Below, piece by piece: positions 18,642 through 27,444 of a stretch of DNA of 64,000 bases. A program made the translations under genes and the position numbers. The stretch is from positions 124,001 to 188,000 of the forward strand of contig NZ_BDCJ01000012.1 of NCBI RefSeq assembly GCF_001613445.1, written 5' to 3'. Source of the stretch: Nocardia grenadensis NBRC 108939. Lineage in GTDB: Bacteria > Actinomycetota > Actinomycetes > Mycobacteriales > Mycobacteriaceae. Position 1 is the first letter of the stretch. Each line of letters starts with the position of its first letter. A model generated the notes under the pieces. That model did not search any database and was not told the origin of the DNA. It saw nothing but the letters and a program-made list of their open reading frames with translations.

Positions 18642-19384
18642 GCGACGCGCGTACCGACCGGCCCGAACCGGGTGTGCTCGAATCGGAAACCGCCACGGTG
18701 GCCGCCGGATTGGCCGGAGCGGTCGAGGTGATGGACCGGCTGTGGCGGTTCGGCGGCTGGGAGGTCACTCAGACCCACGATTCGCTGCGGCCGTATCTGC
18801 TGGAGGAGACCTACGAACTACTCGACGCCATCCAGCACGAGGACGCCGAGACGATCCGGGAGGAACTGGGCGACCTGCTGCTCCAGGTGCTGTTCCATTC
18901 GCGGATAGCCGAAGCGGCCGGGGAATTCACCATCGATGATGTGGCCGCCGCGTTGGTCGCCAAACTGGTGAACCGGAGTCCGCATCTGGCCGCCGGGCCC
19001 GACGAATACGGCTTCGGTACGGCGGTCACGATAGAAGAGAAGGTCGCGGTCCAGGAAAAGGCCTGGGAGGAAAAGAAATCCGTGGAGAAGACCCGGCGTT
19101 CCTGCCTGGACGGTATCGCCATGGCGCAACCGGCGCTGGCGCTGGCCGAGAAGGTCCGCTCTCGTAGCGCCCGTGCCGGTCTGCCAGAGGAACTGATTCC
19201 GGCGGACCTGCGCGTCGTTCACCTGGGCGGTGCGGAGAGCGCCGAAGAACGATTGCGCAAAGCCACCCTGGCTTTCGCCGCCGCGATCCGCCGGGCCGAG
19301 GACGGCGCCGAGGCCGCCCGGGGTGCCCGCCGCCCGCTTACCGCTGCGGACTGGATGCAGTACTGGCCGAGCGTGGCCCCGTGA
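18638..19384 (+). CDS. mazG: MazG-type nucleoside triphosphate pyrophosphohydrolase
   Basis: A 248-residue all-alpha NTP pyrophosphohydrolase that cleaves (d)NTPs to monophosphates, sanitising oxidised nucleotides. The metal-binding EExxE-type motifs are visible in [20 protein letters not shown] and [20 protein letters not shown], followed by [10 protein letters not shown]. Its ATG overlaps the mfd stop, so repair and nucleotide clean-up are co-expressed, as in M. tuberculosis Rv1020-Rv1021. Confidence 0.95.
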   Translation: MSDARTDRPEPGVLESETATVAAGLAGAVEVMDRLWRFGGWEVTQTHDSLRPYLLEETYELLDAIQHEDAETIREELGDLLLQVLFHSRIAEAAGEFTIDDVAAALVAKLVNRSPHLAAGPDEYGFGTAVTIEEKVAVQEKAWEEKKSVEKTRRSCLDGIAMAQPALALAEKVRSRSARAGLPEELIPADLRVVHLGGAESAEERLRKATLAFAAAIRRAEDGAEAARGARRPLTAADWMQYWPSVAP

Positions 19385-19434
19385 GCCACTGACAGGTGGC
19401 GCAGTGATAACGGCCGGGTGGCCGGCAACCGAAA

Positions 19435-19776
19435 TCAGAGTTGCAGTCCGAGGATCAGACGCACCGAGTCCTCCACACACCGCAGCTCGTTCGGTGCGAG
19501 GAGTCCCAGTTTTCGCCGCAAACGCGGCTTCGCCACCGTATGAAGATCGGCGCAATTCACATACGACTCGTCGTAGCGGCTCAACCCCGAATCACGTCCG
19601 ACCGGAACATGGGTGGTTCGGGGACCCGATGTGCCGGTGATCACCGCGACCGTCACAGCAGCCAACGGTTCGGCTATTCGGTTGACTGTCAGGACGACCA
19701 CGGGGTGAGCCCCCACCGGCTGAGGCAGAGCACAACCCCAGACCTCGCCTCGCAAAGGCGTGCCGGCACTCACCAC
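19435..19776 (-). CDS. mazF: MazF/PemK-family endoribonuclease toxin
   Basis: A 113-residue protein with the MazF fold pattern: RGEVWGCALPQPVGAHPVVVL at the start, then TTHVPVGRDSGLSRYDESYVN, then CADLHTVAKPRLRRKLGLL and a final VEDSVRLILGL helix. It should cut mRNA at a specific short sequence. It overlaps the 3' end of the antitoxin gene upstream (GTG start at 19776, antitoxin stop at 19770), the usual coupled order. It is inserted directly after mazG at the edge of the conserved block. Confidence 0.85.
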   Translation of the reverse strand: MVSAGTPLRGEVWGCALPQPVGAHPVVVLTVNRIAEPLAAVTVAVITGTSGPRTTHVPVGRDSGLSRYDESYVNCADLHTVAKPRLRRKLGLLAPNELRCVEDSVRLILGLQL

Positions 19777-20153
19777 CGCATGTCATCCGCGGCCGCGAGC
19801 TCGGAATCACTGGGTTCGACGACACCGGCGGGGAGTGGCGCGGATTGCTCTTTATAGAAAGCTCGGATCTCCTCGGCCGCACCCACCTCCGCAGCCTCTT
19901 TCGCCAAGAGCTTCAGTCCTTCGCGCAGGGCATCCGAGGTCGAGGCGAGATCCAGAGTCTGCATGACCTGCTCGAGAGCTCGCATTTCGTCGTCACGCAA
20001 CCGGACCTGTGCCAAACGACTGCGGCCGAAAGCGGTCGCCTCCCGCGCTGCGGTCGGTGCGGCCTTCTTCGCCGCCCGCTTCCGCGAGGGCTTCGCACCA
20101 CCCTCCCCTGCGGTCCGCCGGCGGCCGCCCATATCTTGTCTTACATGTGTCAT
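19770..20153 (-). CDS. mazE: Antitoxin of the MazEF pair
   Basis: A 127-residue protein with a basic Lys/Ala/Arg-rich N-terminus (PSRKRAAKKAAPT), a probable ribbon-helix-helix segment (RLAQVRLRDDEMRALEQVMQ, STSDALREGLKLLAKEA) and an acidic C-terminal tail (EIRAFYKEQSAPLPAGVVEPSDSELAAADDMRW region) that would wrap the toxin. The start is uncertain: ATG 20153 or ATG 20132, neither with a strong ribosome binding site. It should neutralise MazF and autoregulate the pair. Confidence 0.75.
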   Translation of the reverse strand: MTHVRQDMGGRRRTAGEGGAKPSRKRAAKKAAPTAAREATAFGRSRLAQVRLRDDEMRALEQVMQTLDLASTSDALREGLKLLAKEAAEVGAAEEIRAFYKEQSAPLPAGVVEPSDSELAAADDMRW

Positions 20154-20162
20154 ACATCTAGT

Positions 20163-20457
20163 GTGACGCGGCTGTTCTACCACGTCAAGCGAGCCGATCG
20201 ACCGGCGTGGAGACCGAGCAGTTGGCCCGGCGGCACGACCTGCAAATCGTGTACACGCTTTCACCGACACCCGGGGCATGGGCCGACGCGATGGCCGACG
20301 TCGAGCAGATGCTTCGATCGCGGAGCTGGTGGTCGTGCCATACCTCACAAGCCGAGCGGGGAAGGCGTGGACGGCCCGGGAGCGCGTGTCACTTGCCGGG
20401 CCGGCCGTGGCGATCGGCGCGGAGGGCGCTCCGCGATGTCAGACGTTGACGCCGTAA
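20163..20457 (+). pseudogene. Decayed small gene, homologous to the relic at 46.4 kb
   Basis: Protein-like sequence is spread over three frames: VTRLFYHVKRADRP (from GTG 20163), ETEQLARRHDLQIVYTLS...MADVEQML, then IAELVVVPYLTSRAGKAW and SLAGPAVAIGAEGAP up to TAA 20455-20457. Two frameshifts break it. The central and C-terminal parts align with the minus-strand relic at 46322-46567 (H-x-L-x-V-V-Y-T, then A-E-(L/V)...P-(Y/H)-L-T, then a W-T-A and a (V)..IG-x-EG segment). The layout vaguely resembles the catalytic domain of serine recombinases, but I cannot name the family. Its 3' end overlaps the end of the TerD gene. Confidence 0.45.
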
Positions 20458-21014
20458 TCGCGCGCGATCCCCGCCAACCCCGAGGCGTAGCCCTGGCCGA
20501 TCGCCCGGAACTTCCATTCGCCCTGCCGGCGATAGAGTTCGCCGAACACCATGGCGGTTTCGGAGGAGGCGTCCTCGGAGAGGTCGTAGCGGGCGAGTTC
20601 GGCGCCGGTGAACAGATCGACGACCCGGATATAGGCGTTGCGGATCTGGCCGAAGGACTGGCCGCGCTGATCGGCATCGTGGATGGAGACCGGGAAGAAG
20701 ATATTGGTGATGGTCTCCGGCGTATTGGCCAGATCCACATTGATCACCTCGTCGTCCCCGTCGCCCTCGCCGGTGAGATTATCGCCGGTGTGCTCGATGG
20801 TGCCCTCCGGGGACCGGAGGTTGTTGTAGAAGACGAAATGCTGGTCGGAGAGAACCTTCAGATTCGGTCCGGTGGCCAGGGCGCTGGCATCGAGGTCGTA
20901 GTCGGCGCCCACAGTGGTCCGCACGTCCCAGCCGAGTCCGACGGCGATCTTGGTCAGGTTGGGGGCCTGTTTGGACAGCGAGACATTGCCGCCTTTGGCC
21001 AGATTGACGCTCAT
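20439..21014 (-). CDS. TerD-family stress protein
   Basis: A 191-residue protein of the tellurium-resistance TerD family (calcium-binding stress proteins). It begins MSVNLAKGGNVSLSKQAPNL and has GLGWDVRTTVGADYDLDASA, SPEGTIEHTGDNLTGEGDGD with the Asp-rich calcium-binding loops, and FGQIRNAYIRVVD. It is cytoplasmic. ATG 21014 follows GAAGGAGAAC. It stands alone here, without the terA/C/Z neighbours, as TerD copies often do in actinobacteria. Confidence 0.95.
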   Translation of the reverse strand: MSVNLAKGGNVSLSKQAPNLTKIAVGLGWDVRTTVGADYDLDASALATGPNLKVLSDQHFVFYNNLRSPEGTIEHTGDNLTGEGDGDDEVINVDLANTPETITNIFFPVSIHDADQRGQSFGQIRNAYIRVVDLFTGAELARYDLSEDASSETAMVFGELYRRQGEWKFRAIGQGYASGLAGIARDYGVNV

Positions 21015-21219
21015 GTTCTCCTTCCCGAGGCGCTGCGGCGCCTGATTGTTGCGGCGCCGAGGCGCCCAGAGTTCACGACGCGCGCACCGATGGGGCGGCC
21101 GGCGGACGCCCGCCGGACTCGAGAGTTGTTGCGGCGCCGGAGTCACTCGGTGATCGGCAGCGGGGAACGCCCGCCGGGCGACGTGCCGAAGATATCCGAC
21201 GGCGGCGCGCCGGGTGAAC

Positions 21220-21702
21220 TCAGATCTTCTCTTCGTTCGCCGCCCAGGACTTCAGTGTCGCCACCCGGTGTTCCAGGGCGCGCAGTTCGCTGTCGTCGAG
21301 CACCGTGCGCTGGATGCCCTGCGCGACGGCGAAAGCCGACTGCCGGTGATCGTCGATCACATCCACATCGAGGCGTACCGCCACATAGTCGTCGGCGCCG
21401 GGCATCTCTTCGGCGATGACCTTGGCCGCGCCCCGGGCGCACAGCGCCACATTCCCGCCGCCCAGGATGAGCAGCGCCACCTGCGGCCGCTCTCGCAGCC
21501 GGGCCAGCGAGCCACGATCGAATTTGAGACTCAGCAGGATTCGCCGGTCGCCGGCGCGGACCGGCCATGACACCGGAATGGCGTGCGGCGCGGGATCGGT
21601 GGTGACCAGAACCGCGATCGTCTCCTGCGGCCACTCCGGCAGCGCTTCCAGCTCGGGATGGTCGGTTGCGGGATTCTCCGCGGTACTGATTCCGGCTGCC
21701 AT
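21220..21702 (-). CDS. PPOX-fold (pyridoxamine 5'-phosphate oxidase-like) flavin/F420-binding protein
   Basis: A 160-residue split-barrel protein. Evidence is the pattern ETIAVLVTTDPAPHAIPVSW, RRILLSLKFDRGSLARLRER, PQVALLILGGGNVALCARG, as in small FMN- or F420-binding proteins of the PNPOx superfamily. ATG follows CAGGAGGGGACGAT. The substrate is unknown; many actinobacterial members reduce electrophiles with F420H2. Confidence 0.75.
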   Translation of the reverse strand: MAAGISTAENPATDHPELEALPEWPQETIAVLVTTDPAPHAIPVSWPVRAGDRRILLSLKFDRGSLARLRERPQVALLILGGGNVALCARGAAKVIAEEMPGADDYVAVRLDVDVIDDHRQSAFAVAQGIQRTVLDDSELRALEHRVATLKSWAANEEKI

Positions 21703-21950
21703 ATCGTCCCCTCCTGGATCGACGTGGTGCGGCGGGGGTGTGCCGTACCACGCACCAGTCTAGAGGTCGGCGCGGACACGCGCGGAGGAAGTACCGGCCC
21801 CCGACCTGCGATGAAACACCCCGGGGCCGACCGGAAACCGGGCGGCGCCAAGGCGACCCTGAGAACGGGAGGTGGAGAGGGCCCTTCGGGGACCCCGGTG
21901 GCCGGCAGCCGGAGATCGTCGGCGGCCCACCGGTTTCCGGGGTCGGCGAG

Positions 21951-22409
21951 TCAGGCGGGGGTGAGGGCCGCGGACGTCAAAGGGAGGGTACGGACCCATT
22001 CGCGGCCCAGTACGGCGGCTTTGATCTCGGTGGAGGCGTCGTGGCGGGCGTGCTCGCCGACCTGCGCCCCGCCGCACCCGGTGAGTTTCTCGGCGGCGAT
22101 CTCCCCACCCCGGTTGAAGGTGTGGTCGTAGACGGAATCGCCGAGCCCGAACACCGCGAAACGCAGCCCGGTCAAATCGGGGCGATGCGCTTCGAGGGCC
22201 TCGAAGAACGGTTCGGCTCCGGTGGGCAGATCGCCCTCGCCATAGGTGGAACACACGATGATGTGGAAGATCTCCGGGTCGAGATCGGTGATATCGAACT
22301 CGCTCATATCGAAAACGGCGACCTCGTGTTCGGTCAGTTCCTCGGCGATACCCTCGGCCACCGTCTCCGCTGTGCCCATCTCCGAACCGAATAGGACGAC
22401 GATACGCAC
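21951..22409 (-). CDS. Flavodoxin (MioC-like short flavodoxin)
   Basis: A 152-residue FMN-binding electron carrier. The phosphate loop is GSEMGTAETVAEG, and the isoalloxazine loops are CSTYGEGDLP and FGLGDSVYDHTFNRGG. Flavodoxins replace ferredoxins when iron is short. The GTG start at 22409 follows GGAAGGAGCAATGCG. An IdeR-like box lies 30 bp upstream, overlapping the stop of the MATE gene. It is therefore probably iron-repressed and functionally tied to the preceding metabolite operon on the same strand. Confidence 0.88.
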   Translation of the reverse strand: MRIVVLFGSEMGTAETVAEGIAEELTEHEVAVFDMSEFDITDLDPEIFHIIVCSTYGEGDLPTGAEPFFEALEAHRPDLTGLRFAVFGLGDSVYDHTFNRGGEIAAEKLTGCGGAQVGEHARHDASTEIKAAVLGREWVRTLPLTSAALTPA

Positions 22410-22438
22410 CGCATTGCTCCTTCCGCTCGAGGTTTTGG

Positions 22439-22457
22439 AAAGGCAACCCTAACTTAC
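22439..22457 (-). promoter_or_regulatory. Candidate IdeR/DtxR iron box upstream of the flavodoxin
   Basis: On the minus strand GTAAGTTAGGGTTGCCTTT matches 12 of 19 positions of the IdeR consensus TTAGGTTAGGCTAACCTAA, with an intact GTTAGG core. It overlaps the TAA of the MATE gene. A matrix score was not computed. Confidence 0.5.
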
Positions 22458-23870
22458 CGCTGCGCGCTGTCGGGGAGCCAGGAGGGCGTCGTGCTCGTCG
22501 AGCAGGCCGAAGTATTTGCGCAACATGAGTGCGGCGGTAGCGGCCAGGCCCGCGGTCAGTCCCCACCAGACCCCGGCCGCGCCCAGCCCGGCCGGGTAGG
22601 CCAGCAACAGTGCCGTCGGCAGTCCGACGATCCAGTAACCGACCACCGACAGGCGGAAGCCCGCGTTGGTGGCCTGTAGACCGCGCAGCAGCCCGGTGCC
22701 GATGTTCTGGGCCGCGTCGAAGAACTGCAGCACGATGCCGATGAGCAGCAGCGATCGGGCCAATTCCACGGTCGCGGAGTCGGCGGGATCGAGGAACGGG
22801 CGCAGTACCAGGTCGGGGACGAATACATAGGCCAGGCCGGTGACCAGGGTGACCACCCCGGCGAACCGCAGCGCCAGCCGGGCCAGGCCCCGGGCGTCCG
22901 CGGTTTCGTCCCTGGCGACACCGTGGCTGACCAGCACCGACGCGCCGTGAGAGATACCGACGGCGATCTGGAACACGATGTAGATCACCTGGTACACCAC
23001 ATTGTGGGCGGCCAGCGCCGCGGGACCGAGCGCCCCCATGACCAGCGCGAGTACCGAGAACATCCCGGCTTCCGAACCGTAGGTGAGGGCGATGGGCGTG
23101 CCCAGCCGCAGTTCACCGCGCACCGTCGCCATCCGCACCGGCCACGGCCGGATCGGCAGGGTGGGGCCGAGTTCGGGATCGCGGCGCACCATCGTCCAGA
23201 ACACGACGAACATGAGCAGGAAAACCAGCGAGGTCGCCACCCCGACACCGGTGAGTCCGAGCGCGGGCATACCGGCCCAGCCGTGGATCAGCGCCAAGGC
23301 CAGAACGAGATTGACCGCGATGGAACCGAGGGTCACCGCCAGCAGGGCCTGCGGGCGCCGCATCCCGACGGTGTACTGACGCAGCACCTGGAACCACAGG
23401 CAGGGCAGCAGGCCGGGGGCCAACGCGACCATCAGGGGCCGGGCCTCGGTCAGCACGCCGGCATCCTGGCCGAGCCATTGCAGCGACCACCCCAGCCCGA
23501 TGAGTATCGCGCCGCCGAGCAGACCGGCGGCGGTGGCGATCAGGAAACTGGACCGCACCACGTCGCGGACCTCGGGGCCGGGATCGTCGCCGCGTTTCCC
23601 GGCGGCCCCCACCGCGGCGGCGATCTGATTGCCGCTGCCGGTGATCAACCCGACGCACATGGTGCGGATCTGGTTGAACAGCACCAGCGCCAGGCCACCG
23701 GCGGCGACCGCGCGCACGCCGAGGCTGCCCATCAGGGCGATATTGGTGGTCGATACGGCGACCTGTGCCAATTGGGTGAGCGCGATAGGAGCGGCGAGGG
23801 CGGCGAGGGCGGCCGGGCCGGCCGTGCGCCGGTTGTCGGGACGGATTCGCGAGAGGGGTGTGCTGATCAC
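22449..23870 (-). CDS. MATE-family efflux transporter
   Basis: A 473-residue protein of about 12 membrane helices in two related halves. It starts with LAAPIALTQLAQVAVSTTNIAL and contains ALGLTGVGVATSLVFLLMFV and LGTPIALTYGSEAGMFSVLAL, as in NorM-type multidrug/toxin extruders that use Na+ or H+. Its ATG overlaps the sbnA stop, making it the last gene of the 2,3-diaminopropionate-type operon. The simplest role is export of the operon's product. Confidence 0.92.
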   Translation of the reverse strand: MISTPLSRIRPDNRRTAGPAALAALAAPIALTQLAQVAVSTTNIALMGSLGVRAVAAGGLALVLFNQIRTMCVGLITGSGNQIAAAVGAAGKRGDDPGPEVRDVVRSSFLIATAAGLLGGAILIGLGWSLQWLGQDAGVLTEARPLMVALAPGLLPCLWFQVLRQYTVGMRRPQALLAVTLGSIAVNLVLALALIHGWAGMPALGLTGVGVATSLVFLLMFVVFWTMVRRDPELGPTLPIRPWPVRMATVRGELRLGTPIALTYGSEAGMFSVLALVMGALGPAALAAHNVVYQVIYIVFQIAVGISHGASVLVSHGVARDETADARGLARLALRFAGVVTLVTGLAYVFVPDLVLRPFLDPADSATVELARSLLLIGIVLQFFDAAQNIGTGLLRGLQATNAGFRLSVVGYWIVGLPTALLLAYPAGLGAAGVWWGLTAGLAATAALMLRKYFGLLDEHDALLAPRQRAAVS

Positions 23871-25003
23871 CGGGCCCGCACCATAGTGTCCGATTCCTCC
23901 GTATGTTCATGTTCGTCCGGTCGGCCGACTCGGACGGCGTGGGTATTCCCGGTCGCGGCGTCGTTCAAAACGGCCGCCCCCACCCGATGATTGCCCCGGT
24001 TCGTGGGAGCGTAGCGCGTCAGCATGGCATGTACTTCGCGTTCGGTCTCGGTATCGAGCAGTTCGCGGGCGGCCATCCAGTCGTCGTCGAAGACGGTGTC
24101 GAGATATTTCTCGCCGCCGTCGCAGACAATGGTGACCACGGTGGACCCGGCCGGGAACTCCTCGAGCCGGGTCAGCGCGGCATGGACCGAACCGCCCGCG
24201 GAACCGCCGAGCATCAGGCCCAGCCGCCGCGATATCGCGCGGCAGGTGGCGAACGCGGCCCGGTCGGTCACCTTCACGCCTTCATCGAGCAGGTCGTAGT
24301 CCACGGCCGTACCGATGGTGGCCCCGGGCGGGGTACCGGTGCCCGACTGCCAGTACGGCCCACCAGGCCCGCCGAACGCGATCGAACCGACCGGTTCCAC
24401 ACCGATCACCCGAGGGACACAGCCCAGCTGGCGCAGCCGCGTCGCGGTACCGAAGAGGGAACCACCGGTGCCGACCGCGGACAGCAGGATATCGACCCGC
24501 TCCACCTCGGCCAGTAACTCCTCGGCCACCGCGTAATAGCCCACCGCGTTGGCATCGTTGTTGTGCTGTTCGGTGAAGAACGCGTCGGGCTGCGCGGCCG
24601 CCAGCGCGGCCGCGTGATCCTCACGCGCCGAGGTCGCCAGATTGTCGTCGCCGTCGTCGGCGACGAAAACCAGCTCCGCGCCCATTGCCCGCATCGCCCG
24701 TAATTTGTCCTTACTCGCGTGATGGTCGACCACCGCGGTGAAACGATAGCCGCGTTCGGCCGCGACCACCGCGAGACCGAGACCGGTATTTCCGGATGTG
24801 GATTCGATGATATGTCCGCCCTCGCGCAGCAGACCCCGACGCTCCGCGTCGAGAACCATTTCCCGCGCCATCCGGATCTTTGCCGCGCCGGTCGGATTGA
24901 ACTGTTCCAGCTTGAGGAGTAATCGAGTGCCGGACCCGGTGGTGGCCAATTCGAAGAGCGGGGTGCGGCCGATCAGGTCCGTGACATGGGTGACGAGGGG
25001 CAT
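23867..25003 (-). CDS. sbnA: SbnA-like PLP enzyme (2,3-diaminopropionate pathway, step 1)
   Basis: A 378-residue member of the cysteine synthase (fold type II PLP) family. The PLP lysine is K42 in NPTGAAKIRMA, the substrate loop is STSGNTG (68-74), and the phosphate-binding loop is AVGTGGSLFG (176-185). In staphyloferrin B synthesis SbnA joins O-phosphoserine and glutamate to N-(1-amino-1-carboxyl-2-ethyl)glutamate. The gene is beside an SbnB homolog, the partner that releases 2,3-diaminopropionate, so this role rather than cysteine synthesis is likely. The C-terminal ~50 residues are an extra charged tail. It overlaps the MATE gene by ATGA. Confidence 0.88.
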   Translation of the reverse strand: MPLVTHVTDLIGRTPLFELATTGSGTRLLLKLEQFNPTGAAKIRMAREMVLDAERRGLLREGGHIIESTSGNTGLGLAVVAAERGYRFTAVVDHHASKDKLRAMRAMGAELVFVADDGDDNLATSAREDHAAALAAAQPDAFFTEQHNNDANAVGYYAVAEELLAEVERVDILLSAVGTGGSLFGTATRLRQLGCVPRVIGVEPVGSIAFGGPGGPYWQSGTGTPPGATIGTAVDYDLLDEGVKVTDRAAFATCRAISRRLGLMLGGSAGGSVHAALTRLEEFPAGSTVVTIVCDGGEKYLDTVFDDDWMAARELLDTETEREVHAMLTRYAPTNRGNHRVGAAVLNDAATGNTHAVRVGRPDEHEHTEESDTMVRAR

Positions 25004-25060
25004 GGCGGATCTCCTGGGCGTCGATAACGGGCAATGCGAAGAGACCGGGGACCGATGGTC

Positions 25061-26443
25061 TCAGGAACGGGATTGATCGAGGGCCCAGCGATACCGGCCG
25101 CCCGGCGCTTCGGAAAGCACCACCTTCGGCGGAAGGGGCAGTTCGTGAAAGGGCGATTCGTTGGAATCCATCTGATATCCGGCCGTATTCGGGTAGATCA
25201 GCAGATCGCCGGCCGCGGCCGCGCGGGGCAACGGAATCCGGCGCCAGCTCAGCATGTCCGATTCGAGACAGGTCGCGGCGCCGACGACCGTGGCGGTCGG
25301 GGTCCCGGGGCCCTCCGGCCACAGGACCGGGTCGGGCAGGTATTCGCTGTCGAACCATTGTTCGGAGAGGCTCAGACTCGAACCGTCCACCGTCAGAATC
25401 CGGTAGGGCTGTTCGTGTTCGTGGCGGGTCTTGCCACCCTGTACCCGGAATACCGTGCTGCCCGCCCGGTCCAGCAGGGCGCGGCCCGGTTCGACCGCCA
25501 GGGTCGTCTCCGTGCGCCGCAAGCGGCCGGCGAGCCCGTCGCGTCCGAGAATCGCGGAGAGCATGGCGGGGCCGGGTTCGGGGAAGGAATACGGATAGTA
25601 CGACTCGAACGCTTTTCCGGAATGGAACCAGCGGCGGGTCACCTGTTCCCGGAACTCCGCCCACTCGGCGGCAGGCACGTAATCGACACCGAACCCGCCG
25701 CCGATGGAAATGGTGGTGGCCGGATGGCCCAGCGCCCGTGCGGCGCGGCACCGGTCGAGCAATTGCCCGGCCATTTCGGCGCGGGGGGCCGGGTCGTAAC
25801 CGGAGAGATGGAAACTGAACCCCTGCAGGGAGATCGACGGGTGATCCGCCGACTCGGAAACGGCGTGATCCAGTTCCTCGGCCGACATGCCGAACCGGCT
25901 GGCCGATGCCGGGGGCAGCGCCCGGAGCAATACCCGGACCGGGATATCGAAGACCGCCAGGCGTTTCAACTCGCTGATACTGTCCACGGCGATCAGGCAT
26001 CCGTGCCGGGCGGCCAGCCAGTGCAGATCGTCGCTTTTCTCCGGCCCGGTGACCAGTAGATCGGCGCCGCGGATGCCCTGTCCGAGTGCGGCGGTGAGTT
26101 CGCCGGTGCTCGATACATCGATACCGGCCCCGGCGGTGGCGCAGGCCCGCGCCACACAGGCCGCCTTATTGGCCTTCTTGCCGTAGTACACCGCGCCGGT
26201 AACCCCGGTCTCGGTGAAAACCCGCTGAAAGCCGCGGATATTGTCGACCACCCGGGCGGGATACATCAGGTGGAAGGGGCCACCGACCGCGAAGGCGATA
26301 TCGCCCAGGAGTTGCGGATCGGCCATGATCCGCTGCTCCCACCGATCGCGATGGGCGGGGACCGGCGCCGCGACGGTCCCCCCGTAGTGGTCCGACGATC
26401 CGGATCCGGCGCCGGTGGGGGCATCGGCTCCGGTCAATCCCAT
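25061..26443 (-). CDS. Fold-type III PLP decarboxylase (Y4yA/SbnH-like)
   Basis: A 460-residue enzyme with the alanine-racemase-like barrel and C-terminal beta domain of diaminopimelate/ornithine decarboxylases. The PLP lysine is K90 (YYGKKAN), HLSGYD is at 212-217, the glycine loop is GGGFG (248-252), EPGR is at 318-321, the Cys of the second active-site half is C392 (TCLESDML), and a Tyr is at 423. SbnH decarboxylates a citryl-diaminopropionate intermediate in staphyloferrin B. Here it could act on diaminopropionate, its hydroxylated form or a conjugate. The start overlaps the sbnB stop. A 57-bp gap separates it from sbnA. Confidence 0.85.
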   Translation of the reverse strand: MGLTGADAPTGAGSGSSDHYGGTVAAPVPAHRDRWEQRIMADPQLLGDIAFAVGGPFHLMYPARVVDNIRGFQRVFTETGVTGAVYYGKKANKAACVARACATAGAGIDVSSTGELTAALGQGIRGADLLVTGPEKSDDLHWLAARHGCLIAVDSISELKRLAVFDIPVRVLLRALPPASASRFGMSAEELDHAVSESADHPSISLQGFSFHLSGYDPAPRAEMAGQLLDRCRAARALGHPATTISIGGGFGVDYVPAAEWAEFREQVTRRWFHSGKAFESYYPYSFPEPGPAMLSAILGRDGLAGRLRRTETTLAVEPGRALLDRAGSTVFRVQGGKTRHEHEQPYRILTVDGSSLSLSEQWFDSEYLPDPVLWPEGPGTPTATVVGAATCLESDMLSWRRIPLPRAAAAGDLLIYPNTAGYQMDSNESPFHELPLPPKVVLSEAPGGRYRWALDQSRS

Positions 26444-27444
26444 AGCGAGACCTCCGTGCCGCGGCCCTCGGCGATGGCCCGTTCGGCCAGGGCGTGGGCC
26501 ACCGCGATATCGGTGAGTACCAGACCGCTGTTGTAGACGAAGATCTTCTGGTCCGCGCGCTGCCGGGCGACGGCGCGCCGGCTCAGTATCTGCGGCAGTT
26601 CCGCGTCCACCCGGCGTAGTTCGCCGTTGTCGTCGGCCATATCGGTGCCGGTCAGTGCCATCTGCTCGGCGCTGGTGGCGATCACCCGGTCGGCGCCGTG
26701 CAGTGTGGAAGGGGCCAGTCCGTAACCCACCAGCACCACCACCGAACCCGGTTTGAGGTGTTCGGATTCGATGGCCACCTCGGTGCCCGGTCCGGCCGTC
26801 GCCAGCACCACATCCGCGGTCCGCGCCGCAGCGTAGGGGTCGTCGACGGTCTCCAGCAGTGCGTGCGGGGCGTAGTCGGAGAGTTGCCGGTGCACCGCCT
26901 CGAGTCCCTCGGGGTGGGTGCCGTAGAGCATCAGTTTGCGCAACTGCGGGTTGGCGGCCAGCAGATGCGGTAGCGCGTTGCGGCCCTGGGTGCCGGTCCC
27001 GATCAGCAGCACGGTATCGGCGTCACGGTGTACCGTCTCGCGCACCAGCAGCGCCGATACCGCCGGGGTGCGCAGCGCGCCCACCCGCGCGCAGTCCATC
27101 ATGGCGATGGGCGCGCCCGTGGTGTCGTCATACAGCGTGATCGTGGTGTAGTAGCGCTTGGTGGTGCGGTCGTGGCCGGGATCGAACTTGTAGGACGTCT
27201 TCATGGCGACCACCCGGCGCCGTCCGTCCCGTCCCAGCATCGCGTAGGCGACCGACCAGCCGTCCGGATTGGCCACGCTGAGCTTGCGTGGATTATCGGA
27301 ATCCCCTGCGGCCAGTGCGATATACGCCTCTTCCACCGCGCGGACCACCTCGGCCGGGGCCACCGGCACATCGGCGAGATCGCCGCGGCTCAGGACACGC
27401 AGGGGGGTCGGCCGGTCACGTGTGCTCAACGGATCCTCGATCAT
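26434..27444 (-). CDS. sbnB: SbnB-like oxidoreductase (2,3-diaminopropionate pathway, step 2)
   Basis: A 336-residue ornithine cyclodeaminase/mu-crystallin-family protein. It contains MKTSYKFDPGHDRTTKRYYT, ALRTPAVSALLVRE and the NAD-binding loop VLLIGTGTQGRNALPHLLA, followed by LKPGSVVVLVGYG. SbnB oxidatively hydrolyses the SbnA product to 2,3-diaminopropionate and 2-oxoglutarate. The released 2-oxoglutarate is also the co-substrate of the neighbouring oxygenase. The 5' end overlaps the oxygenase gene by 29 bp and the 3' end overlaps the decarboxylase gene by 10 bp. Confidence 0.9.
   Translation of the reverse strand: MIEDPLSTRDRPTPLRVLSRGDLADVPVAPAEVVRAVEEAYIALAAGDSDNPRKLSVANPDGWSVAYAMLGRDGRRRVVAMKTSYKFDPGHDRTTKRYYTTITLYDDTTGAPIAMMDCARVGALRTPAVSALLVRETVHRDADTVLLIGTGTQGRNALPHLLAANPQLRKLMLYGTHPEGLEAVHRQLSDYAPHALLETVDDPYAAARTADVVLATAGPGTEVAIESEHLKPGSVVVLVGYGLAPSTLHGADRVIATSAEQMALTGTDMADDNGELRRVDAELPQILSRRAVARQRADQKIFVYNSGLVLTDIAVAHALAERAIAEGRGTEVSLWD

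Noticed and set aside
22923..23990. A plus-strand frame opposite the MATE gene
   Set aside because: Antisense shadow rich in His/Arg/Gly/Gln, with no hydrophobic or domain structure.
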